The notes: generated by a model from the letters alone, not told the origin. A stretch of 64,000 nt of DNA from Paenibacillus sp. JJ-100 (GCF_948329825.1 NZ_CAOJCM010000001.1:372001-436000); one strand, 5' to 3'; shown: positions 31,183-39,964, counted from the stretch's first letter. Numbers and translations are program-made.

Positions 31183-31638
31183 ATGTATTACGTGAACAGG
31201 GAGCAGATTGCTCGTCGGCTTGACGCAGTAACGGAAGTATCCGAAGGGCTTCGACAGGCTGTACAGAACTGGGATGGCGGCCTGATGTTAGGGATGGTTC
31301 AGGAACGCTGCTTGCATCTCGCTATTGAAATCGTGACGGATGTGGGGAGTTATCTCATCGATGGTTTCATCATGAGAGATGCGAGCAGTTATGATGATAT
31401 TATTCAGATTAACTATGAAGAGAACGTGTTTGATGAATCTACGTACGAGGTATTGCGTCAACTCGTTACGTTACGTAAACCGCTTGTACAAGATTATTAC
31501 AGTTGGGAACGGACAATGTTACATCCACTAAGTGCGACTTTGCCGGATATACTGGAACATTTCTCAGATCAGGTAAGTACTTATGTGGAAAAAGAACTTG
31601 GTCCTTTTCAGGGGAATGAAGGCCAAGGGACAGAGTAA
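31183..31638 (+). CDS. DUF86/HepT-like (YutE-type) protein
   Basis: 151 residues from the ATG at 31183 after GGGAAG. ERCLHLAIEIVTDVGSYLID then GFIMRDASSYDDIIQINYEE and LRKPLVQDYY are signatures of the DUF86 HEPN family, close to the chromosomal YutE branch of Bacilli. In HepT toxins the motif is R-x4-H-x-Y; here Gln replaces His (RKPLVQDYY), so RNase or toxin activity is doubtful. There is no MNT antitoxin partner. Function unknown. Confidence 0.8.
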   Translation: MYYVNREQIARRLDAVTEVSEGLRQAVQNWDGGLMLGMVQERCLHLAIEIVTDVGSYLIDGFIMRDASSYDDIIQINYEENVFDESTYEVLRQLVTLRKPLVQDYYSWERTMLHPLSATLPDILEHFSDQVSTYVEKELGPFQGNEGQGTE

Positions 31639-31655
31639 GGAATGAGGTAATTAGC

Positions 31656-32558
31656 ATGGAGAAACAACCAAAAGAGACGGATCAAGGGAGTCGCGAAAGT
31701 GGTGAGTTAACTTCAGGCTTCCATCCTGTGTATATGGTGGAGTTCCTGTTCAATGAACAGCCAGATGTGAAACAAAGCGAGTTACAGGAGGCGTTGATCC
31801 ATCGAACGGGCCAAGGCCGACTGGATGTGAGGGAAGCTGAAAAGGGTCAGGGAGATCAGAATATACTGGTGTTCTACCATATGGCCCATAAGGTTGCCTT
31901 TCAGGAAGGCAGTATCCCAGCGCAGACCTGTTTCCTCCCGGTACACGAGATCGTGGAACGTGCACGATTTGCAGGGGCTATACAGCAAGCTTGGCATTGG
32001 CCTGAAGCAGGACAAGCTGTAGCTTCAGCCCGGTATTCCTTTCGGATTCATGATATGTTTACTGCGGCTATGCCGAGGAAGCAGCGTCTCGACTTGTTTC
32101 AGAAAACAGTATTGGCTGTGCTGGATACACTGGATTGTGATGCACTTTACTGGTATGGCAGCGACAAGTTGGTTGAGCCTGAAGCTTATATTCAATCTCA
32201 GGAGCGTGAAGAGCATCTGTACGCTGCAATGAATGTACGGATGTATCAGGCAGGTGGGACGGAGCAGAAACGGGAAATGGTCATGGACACCGTAGGGTTG
32301 TCTGCACTGGGCGTACCGGATGTGCAATGTCACTTCACTGGACTTGACCCTGATACGGTGGCACAGACGCTGCTCGGTGCTGCATATTACATATTTGACC
32401 AGGGAGATGTGCTGCAAGACGGTCAGACTTTGGGCTCGTCAGGGGGGCAGCGCTGGCGCTGTGAGCATCAGGCTGCCCTAATAGCGCCAGGACGATATGT
32501 TATAGATCTGAATCCGGGAGAAGAGCATACTGTATCCGCAACGCAGACGGTTCAGTAA
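31656..32558 (+). CDS. DUF4261-domain protein
   Basis: 300 residues. VYMVEFLFNEQPDVKQSELQ opens, and the last third has REMVMDTVGLSALGVPDVQC, then FTGLDPDTVAQTLLGAAYYI, IFDQGDVL, and WRCEHQAALIAPGRYVIDLN. These are, from memory, the conserved segments of DUF4261 proteins. Soluble, no signal peptide, no catalytic motif that I can name. It starts 17 bases after the YutE-like gene and probably shares its transcript. Confidence 0.78.
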   Translation: MEKQPKETDQGSRESGELTSGFHPVYMVEFLFNEQPDVKQSELQEALIHRTGQGRLDVREAEKGQGDQNILVFYHMAHKVAFQEGSIPAQTCFLPVHEIVERARFAGAIQQAWHWPEAGQAVASARYSFRIHDMFTAAMPRKQRLDLFQKTVLAVLDTLDCDALYWYGSDKLVEPEAYIQSQEREEHLYAAMNVRMYQAGGTEQKREMVMDTVGLSALGVPDVQCHFTGLDPDTVAQTLLGAAYYIFDQGDVLQDGQTLGSSGGQRWRCEHQAALIAPGRYVIDLNPGEEHTVSATQTVQ

Positions 32559-32741
32559 AACAGGATTAGGATGGGTATCTTAAGCTGGAGTGGTATTTGT
32601 TAAGATTTTTTCAATCCGTTGTGTCAGGTCAAGCCCATCATGCTTATAATGCATCAAAAGAGTAGGCATTGGCCCAGATCAATAGAGTCAACCTCTGGTT
32701 CATAAACCGATGTCTAATTCAATGTGAGGGAGAGATGGATC

Positions 32742-33182
32742 ATGAAAGATTCGAACAAAAGCTTGTTGTTGGGTGCTCTAATCGGCTCGGTGGTAGGCTC
32801 GGTTACTGCACTGCTGCTGGCTCCAAAATCGGGACGTGAACTGCGTCAGGATATCTCCGAAGGTGCTCGTCAAGTCACGGACAAAGGTCAAGAATTCGCT
32901 GCGAAAGTTGGAGAGCAAAGCTCCCAGATCGTATCCAAAGTGAAGGAAACGGCAGATGTGGTCATTAAGGATATCCAGTCCTGGCGTTGCTCTTCGGACG
33001 GCAAAGAAATCCGGATTTCTGCTGCAATCACAGACACGGATCAAGTGGATGAAGTGAAAGATCAAGTTCAGTCTGAGATTCCAGATGAAGCGCAGAATCA
33101 GGGGCTGAAATTGGTTTCAACCGAGCAAGGCAAGGAGAACATTGCAAAGCTTACTGCGGATGAGTCCAAAGATGAGAATTAA
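32742..33182 (+). CDS. YtxH-domain general-stress-type protein
   Basis: 146 residues. An N-terminal glycine-rich membrane helix (SLLLGALIGSVVGSVTALLL) ends in APKSGRELRQDI, the YtxH signature. Then comes a long amphipathic charged region (about 40-75), and an Asp/Glu/Gln-rich tail. In Bacillus this family belongs to the general stress regulon. The ATG at 32742 follows AGGGAGAG; a GTG six codons earlier is less likely. One odd feature is a Trp-Arg-Cys block (SWRCSSDGKEIRI) in the middle. Confidence 0.82.
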   Translation: MKDSNKSLLLGALIGSVVGSVTALLLAPKSGRELRQDISEGARQVTDKGQEFAAKVGEQSSQIVSKVKETADVVIKDIQSWRCSSDGKEIRISAAITDTDQVDEVKDQVQSEIPDEAQNQGLKLVSTEQGKENIAKLTADESKDEN

Positions 33183-33200
33183 CTAAGCGGTTGTGATGCC

Positions 33201-33237
33201 AGCAGGCTTTCCGTAATTAGCGGAAAGCCTGCTTTAT
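33201..33237 (+). terminator. Terminator of the ytxH-like gene
   Basis: AGCAGGCTTTCCG/CGGAAAGCCTGCT, 13 pairs, then TTATT. Confidence 0.85.
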
Positions 33238-33404
33238 TGTGTGTCTATACGCTGCATGAAAACTGGGGGCTTAGATTTATATTTGAACACATGGATGAAA
33301 TCGGGTAAGATGTAGGTACCTTTTTGCCGGAAAATTCATAGGGTAGGTAGAAAGCTTTTTTGATATAGGGATATCAGAATGAATTTAATGAAGAAGGAAG
33401 CGGT

Positions 33405-34220
33405 GTGTTCGTGCAGCAAGCTATCGCTATATTAGACTCCGGTGTAGGGGGATTGACCGTTGCGAAAGAAGTGATGCGTCAGCTCCCACGGGAAAAGATC
33501 ATTTATTTTGGGGACACTGCCCGGACACCGTACGGACCCCGTTCGTCCGAACAAGTGAAACAATTTACGGAGCAAATCGTTGATTTTTTGATCCAGTTCA
33601 ATCCGAAGGTCATTGTTATCGCCTGCAATACTGCGACAGCCGCGGCACTGGAATATATCCGAGCCAAGGTGAATGTTCCTGTCATAGGAGTAATCCATCC
33701 CGGGGCAAGAGCAGCCATTATGGCGACACGTACCGGTCGAATCGGTGTAATTGGCACTTTGGGTACCATCGGAAGTGGTGCATATACGTCAGCACTCAAG
33801 CAGTTGTCTCCATATGTGAATGTGGTGAGTCAAGCTTGTCCTGCTCTGGTGCCGTTGGTGGAGCAAGGTGAATTTCGTTCAGAACATACAACCAAAACAG
33901 TGGATCAAGCGCTCGGAGAGATCAAAGGACAGCCTATTGACTGCCTGATTCTCGGCTGCACGCATTATCCGTTTCTAATGGACACGATTCAGGATGTCAT
34001 GGGGCAGGACGTGAAGCTCATCAGTTCAGCCGATGAAACAGCAAGGGAAATCAGTACGATTCTATATGACAAGCGCAAGCTGGCAAGTGGAGATGAAACA
34101 CCAGTGCATCAGTTTTTCTGTACAGGGGATCCGCGCATGTTCCAGAATATTACGAAGCAGTGGCTAGGAGAACAAATTTCCAAGACACCGGTCGTGTGGC
34201 AAGTCACTAAGTTATCATAA
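33405..34220 (+). CDS. racE: Glutamate racemase
   Basis: 271 residues. AIAILDSGVGGLTV (Asp11, Ser12), FGDTARTPYG, VIACNTATAAAL with Cys74 and LGCTHYPF with Cys185/His187 give the two-cysteine racemase site. It makes D-glutamate for peptidoglycan. Start is a GTG after AAGAAGGAAG. Monocistronic, closed by a strong terminator. The next gene encodes an endopeptidase that cuts D-Glu bonds in the wall. Confidence 0.95.
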   Translation: MFVQQAIAILDSGVGGLTVAKEVMRQLPREKIIYFGDTARTPYGPRSSEQVKQFTEQIVDFLIQFNPKVIVIACNTATAAALEYIRAKVNVPVIGVIHPGARAAIMATRTGRIGVIGTLGTIGSGAYTSALKQLSPYVNVVSQACPALVPLVEQGEFRSEHTTKTVDQALGEIKGQPIDCLILGCTHYPFLMDTIQDVMGQDVKLISSADETAREISTILYDKRKLASGDETPVHQFFCTGDPRMFQNITKQWLGEQISKTPVVWQVTKLS

Positions 34221-34303
34221 TAATTTATTATTTTTGTATTGATCCGATTATTGCAATGATAAAAAGAGTTAAGTTGGATTCATCGTTCTTACATGTTTTC
34301 GTC

Positions 34304-34335
34304 AAGCCCGGACCAGAATAGGTCCGGGCTTTTTT
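34304..34335 (+). terminator. Terminator of racE
   Basis: AAGCCCGGACC-AGAATA-GGTCCGGGCTT then TTTT. Confidence 0.93.
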
Positions 34336-34507
34336 ATATTTTTCAATATAGAGTACCGTGTGGTCTGCTCTGGGGGCATTGACTAACAAAGAAGTCTGCG
34401 AACGATATCACATGAAGGACAACCGGGTTGGCATACGATTATATAGATACGATGAGATGAGATAAGCAACAATCGGGAGAATCGGTTCCTGTAGAAGGGA
34501 GAACATC

Positions 34508-35740
34508 ATGGAATTGCAATGGATTATCGTGAAAACAGGTGACACGCTGCCGCGGATTGCTTCGGCATATCGAATGACCAAGGAACTCTTATGTGCCTTG
34601 AATCCTGAGGCTGCAGCACAGCCTTATCTGCTTACCGGGCAGATGTTACGTGTGATGCCTGGAACTGGACGCCGGTATGCGGTGCCACCAGGAGAGACCG
34701 TGCACGACACAGCAGTGCGTTTTGGATTAACGGAAGATCAGCTTCGTGCGCATAATCCAGAAATCGCCATGGTAAAAGACTGGGGAGGCTGCTATATACA
34801 TATTCCTCAGGCGGGAAGAAAGACGATCGTGAACATCGAGGGTGAGTATGGATATCAAGAATTGATGAGAGATATACAGCAACTGGAATCGCGTTATTCC
34901 TGTGTTCAATCCGGTGCGATTGGTACAAGTGTGATGGGCAAAACATTACCCTATGTGCGGATTGGGCAAGGGCCACGCCATATTCATGTTAATGCATCGG
35001 TTCATGCCAATGAATGGTTGACCACTCCTGTACTGATGCGATTTATTGAAGAATACGCTGAGGCATATAGCTCAAATACACCTTGGCATACTTTTGATCC
35101 CCAGCGCTGGATGCAAGAAACGACCTTATGGGCTGTACCTATGGTGAATCCGGACGGTGTAGAGTTGGTTCAGGAAGGTGTGGTGAACCACCATACGTAT
35201 GCTTCTGAATTACTAGCGTGGAATGGTGGTCGTCCGCACTTTACACACTGGAAGGCTAACATCCGAGGTGTAGATCTGAACGATCAGTTTCCAGCACATT
35301 GGGATGAGGAGATTGCACGCAGAGGCGTTCTATCTCCTGGCCCGAGGGATTACGCCGGAACGGCTCCACTGACTGAACCTGAGGCGCAGGCACTGGCACA
35401 GTGGACGCAGGAACATGCCTTTGCTGCGGTTGTGTCTCTGCATAGCCAAGGTCAAGAAATCTATTGGAATTACCGGGACCTGGAGCCGAGAGAAAGTGCA
35501 CCGCTGTCGCGCAAGCTTGCCAAAGCATCAGGATATAAAGCGGTGAAGCTTGGTGGCAGTGATGCAGGTTATAAGGATTGGTTTATACAAACATTCGGAA
35601 GGCCCGGCTTCACTGTAGAGGTCGGTCTGGGCGTGAATCCGCTGCCAGTAGAGCAATTCGATGATATTTGCGTCGAAGTGGGCATGCTACTGGCAGAACT
35701 GCTATCTCACGGAGAGCGTGAGGCCGGAACGATGGGGTAG
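34508..35740 (+). CDS. LysM-M14 gamma-D-glutamyl-L-diamino-acid endopeptidase
   Basis: 410 residues. Two N-terminal LysM modules (about 5-50 and 57-100) bind peptidoglycan. A carboxypeptidase-A-like M14 domain follows, with zinc ligands His166 and Glu169 (HANEW) and His312 (SLHSQG), and catalytic Glu371 (FTVEVGLG). Substrate-site NPDGVEL and GVDLNDQFPA are present. This is the layout of sporulation endopeptidase I/YqgT, which splits the gamma-D-Glu-meso-DAP link. No signal peptide is visible, as in that family, so it acts inside the mother cell or forespore. Confidence 0.92.
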   Translation: MELQWIIVKTGDTLPRIASAYRMTKELLCALNPEAAAQPYLLTGQMLRVMPGTGRRYAVPPGETVHDTAVRFGLTEDQLRAHNPEIAMVKDWGGCYIHIPQAGRKTIVNIEGEYGYQELMRDIQQLESRYSCVQSGAIGTSVMGKTLPYVRIGQGPRHIHVNASVHANEWLTTPVLMRFIEEYAEAYSSNTPWHTFDPQRWMQETTLWAVPMVNPDGVELVQEGVVNHHTYASELLAWNGGRPHFTHWKANIRGVDLNDQFPAHWDEEIARRGVLSPGPRDYAGTAPLTEPEAQALAQWTQEHAFAAVVSLHSQGQEIYWNYRDLEPRESAPLSRKLAKASGYKAVKLGGSDAGYKDWFIQTFGRPGFTVEVGLGVNPLPVEQFDDICVEVGMLLAELLSHGEREAGTMG

Positions 35741-35777
35741 AGATGAAACAAATCGGAAGTTTAGCCGTATAACTGAA

Positions 35778-35807
35778 ACGGGCGCTTGGAGCGGCGCTCG
35801 TTTTTTA
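35778..35807 (+). terminator. Terminator of the endopeptidase gene
   Basis: ACGGGCGC/GCGCTCGT stem (one GU), then TTTTTT. Confidence 0.8.
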
Positions 35808-35846
35808 TCTTTTAATATCGAAGCTTAGTCAATAAAGGGGGTTCAT

Positions 35847-36107
35847 ATGATGAAATGGAGAAAGCTGCTGTCGTTTCAGCGGTGGGCCCATGTGTTCAAG
35901 AGACTTCCGCGTCTTTTAAGGGCTCCACAGATTCCTTTGGGTGAAAAACTGTTGTTCGTCATTCCTGCGCTGCTATATTGGGTGCTGCCTGATGTTATGC
36001 CATTCATGCCCGTGGATGATATTGGTGTAACGCTGATTCTGATGAACTGGTTTGTCAGCCGAGCTGAACGTAAATATCCTGTGATTGCGGAAAAGACAAC
36101 ATCCTGA
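35847..36107 (+). CDS. DUF1232 (YkvA-like) membrane protein
   Basis: 86 residues. RLLRAPQIPLGEKLLFVIPA then LLYWVLPDVMPFMPVDDIGV is the DUF1232 signature (P-x-D-x-x-P...DD). One long hydrophobic stretch spans the membrane. The start may be either of two consecutive ATGs after GGGGG. Function of the family is unknown. Confidence 0.85.
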   Translation: MMKWRKLLSFQRWAHVFKRLPRLLRAPQIPLGEKLLFVIPALLYWVLPDVMPFMPVDDIGVTLILMNWFVSRAERKYPVIAEKTTS

Positions 36108-36250
36108 GTTCTTGTCGAAAATAGAACTTCCACGCGTTTTCACATCAATGTTATTGCGATTAAGGATAACTTTCTTTACAATAGATGCTGAAGTGTTAAC
36201 GAATGCTGAAATTGTTGAAACCAGCAATGATGATATAGGAGATGAATCGA

Positions 36251-36553
36251 ATGAACTGCAAAATTACTCGTAATGCAGCGAAAGTGCTGAAGCTTGAACT
36301 CGACAAGCCAGAGAACGAAGGCAAAAAATTACGCGTTGTGATTACACATGCACATGGGGATCATGCTCATTACGGACTTGACTTGGATACACCAGGAGAT
36401 AACGACACGGTTGTATCTACGGATAAAGGTATTGACGTGATTTTGGAAAATGGACAGCCTATGCTTGATGGCGTGAAAATTGATTACCTCTACTTGCCAC
36501 AAGAAGGATTTGTCATCACAAATCCATCCAAAGGCAACCACGGCGACCACTAA
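36251..36553 (+). CDS. HesB/IscA-fold protein lacking the Fe-S cysteines
   Basis: 100 residues from the ATG at 36251, nine bases after AGGAG. CKITRNAAKVLKLELDKPEN and GKKLRVVITHAHGDHAHYGL then GIDVILENGQPMLDGVKIDY follow the strand order of A-type Fe-S carriers. The conserved C-x-n-C-G-C is absent; the only Cys is near the N-terminus. Instead the first strand is followed by HAHGDHAHYG, four His in ten residues. It may bind another metal or be a non-carrier relative. The C-terminus is also His-rich (GNHGDH). It lies 21 bases before the YuzB-type gene. Confidence 0.7.
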   Translation: MNCKITRNAAKVLKLELDKPENEGKKLRVVITHAHGDHAHYGLDLDTPGDNDTVVSTDKGIDVILENGQPMLDGVKIDYLYLPQEGFVITNPSKGNHGDH

Positions 36554-36574
36554 GGGAGCGAAGAAGGGGAACTC

Positions 36575-36796
36575 ATGGCTAACGATATCCGTATATGCGA
36601 AAAATGTAATCATATCCGATTGAAGTCGATTGTGCCCAAGTTGGAGAAGATGGCTCCAGGCACTGAAGTCAAGATCGGTTGTAAATCTTATTGCGGCCCA
36701 TGTGCCAAGCGTGCTTTTGTTTTCATTAATGGCCGATATATCAGCGCTCCTACAGAGGAAGAAGTGCTAACGAAAGTGGCTAAGTTCATTAAGTAA
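36575..36796 (+). CDS. DUF1450 / YuzB-type protein
   Basis: 73 residues. ICEKCNHIR with KIGCKSYCGPCAKRAFVFIN has four to five Cys in two pairs, consistent with a zinc- or Fe-S-binding thioredoxin-like small protein of the YuzB/DUF1450 family; INGRYISAPTEEEVLTKV completes it. The site is AGAAGGGGAACTC. It follows the HesB-like gene and both may belong to metal or Fe-S homeostasis; this is inference from cysteine content. Confidence 0.82.
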   Translation: MANDIRICEKCNHIRLKSIVPKLEKMAPGTEVKIGCKSYCGPCAKRAFVFINGRYISAPTEEEVLTKVAKFIK

Positions 36797-36858
36797 CCAT
36801 ACAGCAGGTGAGGTATGCTGGAGTTACGTTGTGAACAGTAATAGAGAATGTGCGAATT

Positions 36859-36891
36859 CCACAAAGGAGAGGCTAAAGGCCGCTCCTTTGT
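36859..36891. other. Strong hairpin without T-run at the end of convergent genes
   Basis: CACAAAGGAG/CTCCTTTGTG stem with inner AGGC/GGCC. It lies between the YuzB-type gene and the leftward gene at 36911, so it could end both transcripts inefficiently or stabilise 3' ends. Confidence 0.45.
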
Positions 36892-36910
36892 GCGTTGATG
36901 TCTTTGTTTC

Positions 36911-37360
36911 TCAGCCCAGCTCCTGTTGAACATCCTGGTCTGAATGAAGTAGAGATAGTTGAAAGGTATTCTCTTGAATTTGGATAGCAATCCGGACATC
37001 GCCTTTGTTCAGGAAGTGCACATGGCCCATGCGTTCCTCCTCCAGTTCTGTCCAACCAGCCTCATGTAGCTTCTGAAAATAATCAACGGGCGGATATAAG
37101 CCTTGTTCACCCCCGATGTTTTTCAGTTCATAGGTTTCACTTCGGGATAGCGTCGGATCATCGGAATAGGCCTTGGATTCAATAAGTTTAGCATTAGCTG
37201 GAACGGGGAGATCCTGATGAAGCGCTGATGAGGTGTATCCTGTGATCTCATAAGCTGAGCTTACAGGGCGCTGATTCCAAAAATATATGAAAGATAGTAC
37301 GATTAAAACAGATAGTATTGAAACCGTCAGCAGGTGTAAACCAAAGAACTTTGTTTTCAA
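36911..37360 (-). CDS. Membrane-anchored hypothetical protein
   Basis: 149 residues from a TTG seven bases after AAGGAGGG; the longer frame upstream has no site. One membrane helix (FGLHLLTVSILSVLIVLSFI, about 5-25) anchors an external domain. That domain ends with YFQKLHEAGWTELEEERMGH and VRIAIQIQENTFQLSLLHS, a strand-rich fold with the look of small extracellular modules. Family not recognised. Monocistronic. Confidence 0.65.
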   Translation of the reverse strand: MKTKFFGLHLLTVSILSVLIVLSFIYFWNQRPVSSAYEITGYTSSALHQDLPVPANAKLIESKAYSDDPTLSRSETYELKNIGGEQGLYPPVDYFQKLHEAGWTELEEERMGHVHFLNKGDVRIAIQIQENTFQLSLLHSDQDVQQELG

Positions 37361-37515
37361 GTGGCATCCCTCCTTTTTATTGTAAACCGTCCCCCTCTTG
37401 TTAACGTATATTGGAGAGAAAAGGTTGAACAAAAAATTCAAAAAAAGAATAAGTCTGCTTGGTACAAACCATGCTAACAGTGTAACAGGAATAAGCTTCC
37501 GAGGAGGAATAACTC

Positions 37516-37794
37516 ATGCCCAAGCGTTATGATTCCAGTTTGCAAGCAGATACAACCGTATCTCAGGCGCAGAATTCGGTGAACAAGCTTCATTATGCTG
37601 TTTCCCAGGCTATGTCCCACCCGAATGTACAGACCATTGTACAAGCAGAACAGCGTCTCGCACATACCGAACAGGCAATGAAGCAAGCGGAGCTGTCTCT
37701 GGGGGGACAGGGCTTTGAGTTGGCACAGGAAATGTTCATTGAGGAGAAGGAGAGACTCCATTCACTCCAGAATCAGCAGCAAGGGAAGAAATAA
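37516..37794 (+). CDS. DUF2524-like helical protein
   Basis: 92 residues, almost entirely helical and rich in Gln, Ala and Glu: VSQAQNSVNKLHYAVSQAM, ERLHSLQNQQQ. It resembles the small YtzC/DUF2524 proteins of Bacilli in length and pattern (VQAEQRLAHTEQAMKQAELS). GAGGAGGAATAACTC precedes the ATG. A terminator closes it directly. Confidence 0.65.
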   Translation: MPKRYDSSLQADTTVSQAQNSVNKLHYAVSQAMSHPNVQTIVQAEQRLAHTEQAMKQAELSLGGQGFELAQEMFIEEKERLHSLQNQQQGKK

Positions 37795-37813
37795 ATTGTT
37801 CCTGTTACACTGG

Positions 37814-37846
37814 AACCTGTAGGCCATGATGGCCTGCAGGTTTTTT
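37814..37846 (+). terminator. Terminator of the DUF2524-like gene
   Basis: AACCTGTAGGCC-ATGAT-GGCCTGCAGGTT (one GU) followed by TTTT. Confidence 0.88.
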
Positions 37847-37924
37847 GGTGTTTTTCAGCGCTTAAAATTCTGTCAGAAGGTTAATAAACCGAGAGCAGGC
37901 AAAAATCAATACGGGAGGTACAAG

Positions 37925-38755
37925 ATGACAAAACATATTACAGATTGTACAATTCTAAACAACGGAGTGACAATGCCATGGCTTGGAATCGGGACTTATA
38001 AAGCAAAGGGAAAAGAAGTACAACAGGCAGTAGAGACAGCTTTGGAAGTAGGATATCGCAGCATCGATACTGCGTCGATATATGGCAATGAGGAGGAAGT
38101 GGGACAAGCCATTGCCAGAAGTGGTGTAGCCCGCAACGAACTGTTTGTAACAACGAAGCTATGGAACGATGATCAAGGTTATGATTCAACGCTTAGAGCG
38201 TTTGAAGCCAGTCAGAAGGCACTTGGTTTAAATGTTATTGATCTGTATCTCATTCACTGGCCTGGCCGTGATCAATATAAAGAGACGTGGAGAGCGTTCG
38301 AACGTCTGTATAGCGAAGGAAGTGTGCGTGCGATTGGTGTGAGCAATTTTCAGGTGCATCATCTGCGCGAGATTATCAACGAAGGCGGTACAGTGCCTGC
38401 CGTGAATCAGGTGGAACTGCACCCCGGACTGATCCAGCAGGAGCTCCAGGATTTTTGCGGAGCACAGGGCATTCAGCTTGAGGCATGGAGTCCGATTATG
38501 AAAGGTAAGTTGAATCAGGATTCAACCCTCAAAGGACTAGCCCAGAAGTATGGCAAAACGCCAGCTCAAATCATTCTCCGCTGGGATATTCAAAATCAGA
38601 TTGTAACGATCCCCAAATCGGTAACCCCTGAGCGGATTCGCGAGAATGCGGATATCTTTGATTTTGAACTGACACCAGATGAGCTGAGACAGATTGATGC
38701 ACTGGATGCTAATAAGCGTACAGGATCGCATCCGGATCAACTATTTTGGGATTAG
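37925..38755 (+). CDS. Aldo/keto reductase
   Basis: 276 residues from the ATG at 37925 after GGGAGG; the longer frame runs through the previous terminator and has no site. GVTMPWLGIGTYKAKG, GYRSIDTASIYGNEEEVG (Asp and Tyr of the tetrad), LFVTTKLW (Lys), LIHWPG (His) and IGVSNF are all in place. IPKSVTPERIRENADIFDFE is the NADPH-binding end. Typical of the AKR5-like bacterial group reducing methylglyoxal or ketones. Confidence 0.94.
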   Translation: MTKHITDCTILNNGVTMPWLGIGTYKAKGKEVQQAVETALEVGYRSIDTASIYGNEEEVGQAIARSGVARNELFVTTKLWNDDQGYDSTLRAFEASQKALGLNVIDLYLIHWPGRDQYKETWRAFERLYSEGSVRAIGVSNFQVHHLREIINEGGTVPAVNQVELHPGLIQQELQDFCGAQGIQLEAWSPIMKGKLNQDSTLKGLAQKYGKTPAQIILRWDIQNQIVTIPKSVTPERIRENADIFDFELTPDELRQIDALDANKRTGSHPDQLFWD

Positions 38756-38985
38756 GGGCGAAGCTGATTTTCCAGTTCAATGATGGACGTTTCGTGAGAG
38801 CTCCGGTGACGAATCGTTCTTTCGATCGCTGTTGTTTTCGAATTTCCTTGATTGAAGTTTTTAAAGGTTTGAAATTCGAAACCAAAGGCGAACGCTACGC
38901 TTCTACAGAATCGATTTCGTCCCCTCCGCAGCATTGTTTGGTAGGAGAGTCACTGGGAAAAGGAGCTTCTTAAGGCAAGGGAAGT
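38756..38985. repeat. Possible Paenibacillus intergenic repeat element
   Basis: 230 bases without a credible gene. It has a perfect inverted repeat TTTCGAATTTC/GAAATTCGAAA around a 21-base T/A-rich core. Then follows GGCGAACGCTACGCTTCTAC, AGAATCGATTTCGTCCCC and a Pur-rich end. I believe similar segments recur between Paenibacillus genes, but this is memory and only one copy is in the window. Confidence 0.35.
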
Positions 38986-38987
38986 GA

Positions 38988-39020
38988 CAAAACGGAGGGC
39001 TTGCTTCTCCGTTTTGTTTT
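38988..39020 (+). terminator. Terminator after the intergenic element
   Basis: CAAAACGGAG/CTCCGTTTTG stem followed by TTTTG; probably ends the aldo/keto reductase transcript. Confidence 0.75.
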
Positions 39021-39176
39021 GATTTTCAACTTTTCTAATATGAAGAGGAAGGCCGCGGGTTATGAATATATAGATTATAAAAAATGAGAACAGTGAAAAT
39101 TGAAGGCCAGAAAAAAGTTTTAAAGGTGTTTCAAAAGTGCTACAAGGCAAATTGAAGGCCATTGAATAACGACATT

Positions 39177-39225
39177 AAAAAAGCAGCAAGGTCATGAGGC
39201 ATAGTCATGGTCCTGCTGCTTTTTT
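39177..39225 (-). terminator. Bidirectional terminator before the DsbA-like gene end
   Basis: AAAAAAGCAGCAAGG...TCCTGCTGCTTTTT with inner TCATGA/TCATGG. It serves the leftward gene at 39230 and read-through from the left. Confidence 0.85.
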
Positions 39226-39229
39226 AGTG

Positions 39230-39964
39230 TTAGTTTGACGGTTTGTTTTGTGGAACTTCGCAACCTTCGTCTGTACATACACCACTGCCATCTGCTGTGG
39301 CATCATTAGACTCTACGATGGTGAACGGGGAACGATCGTCCCATGCTTTTTGCAGGGCATCCATGAATACATCGTCAGCCTGTGCACCAGAGATAGCGAA
39401 TTTGCGATCTAGCACGAAAAAGGGTACGCCGCGAATGCCGAGTTGTGCACCCTCGGCCTGATCAGCACGTACATTCTCCGTGAATTGGTCACTGGAGAGA
39501 ACTGCAGCCGCAGCTTCACGATCCAAGCCCACGTCTTGAGCGAGTTCAGCCAGCACTTGATGATCGCCGGTATGTTTACCTTCCATGAAAATAGCTTGAA
39601 ATAAACGTTCACTTAGTTCAAGTGCTTTACCCTGTGTGTCTGCCCAGTGTGTCAAACGGTGGGCAGCAAAGGAGTTTGTCGGAATCATTGCATCAATATT
39701 ATATTCGAGACCTGCTGTACGAGCATTGGCATTCATCTGAGCATTCATACCGCGGGCTTGTTCTTCACTGATATTATATTTTGAAGTAAGGTACGCTGTA
39801 TTTGTTTTGCCGCTGTTCACTTCAGCATTAGGGTCAAGTTCAAAACTTTTAAACTTTAGCTTCACTTCATCCCGGTGAGGGAATTTCTCTAATACGTTTT
39901 CCAGACGCCGTTTACCGATATAACAAAAAGGACACATATAGTCGGACCATATTTCGATATTCAT
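39230..39964 (-). CDS. DsbA-family oxidoreductase (FrnE-like)
   Basis: 244 residues. The redox pair is CPFC (11-14) within WSDYMCPFCYIGKRRLENVL. A helical insert with MNANARTAGLEYN and then AHRLTHWA, and the C-terminal LGIRGVPFFVLDRKFAISGA with its cis-Pro, match cytoplasmic FrnE/YwbO thioredoxin-fold proteins. An extra Cys pair sits in the tail (CTDEGCEVP), a feature of FrnE-type enzymes in which C-terminal cysteines join the redox relay. No signal peptide. Probably involved in thiol stress. Confidence 0.9.
   Translation of the reverse strand: MNIEIWSDYMCPFCYIGKRRLENVLEKFPHRDEVKLKFKSFELDPNAEVNSGKTNTAYLTSKYNISEEQARGMNAQMNANARTAGLEYNIDAMIPTNSFAAHRLTHWADTQGKALELSERLFQAIFMEGKHTGDHQVLAELAQDVGLDREAAAAVLSSDQFTENVRADQAEGAQLGIRGVPFFVLDRKFAISGAQADDVFMDALQKAWDDRSPFTIVESNDATADGSGVCTDEGCEVPQNKPSN

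Noticed and set aside
38746..38973. Open frame after the aldo/keto reductase
   Set aside because: It overlaps the end of the enzyme gene, has no site, and the region looks like a non-coding repeat.
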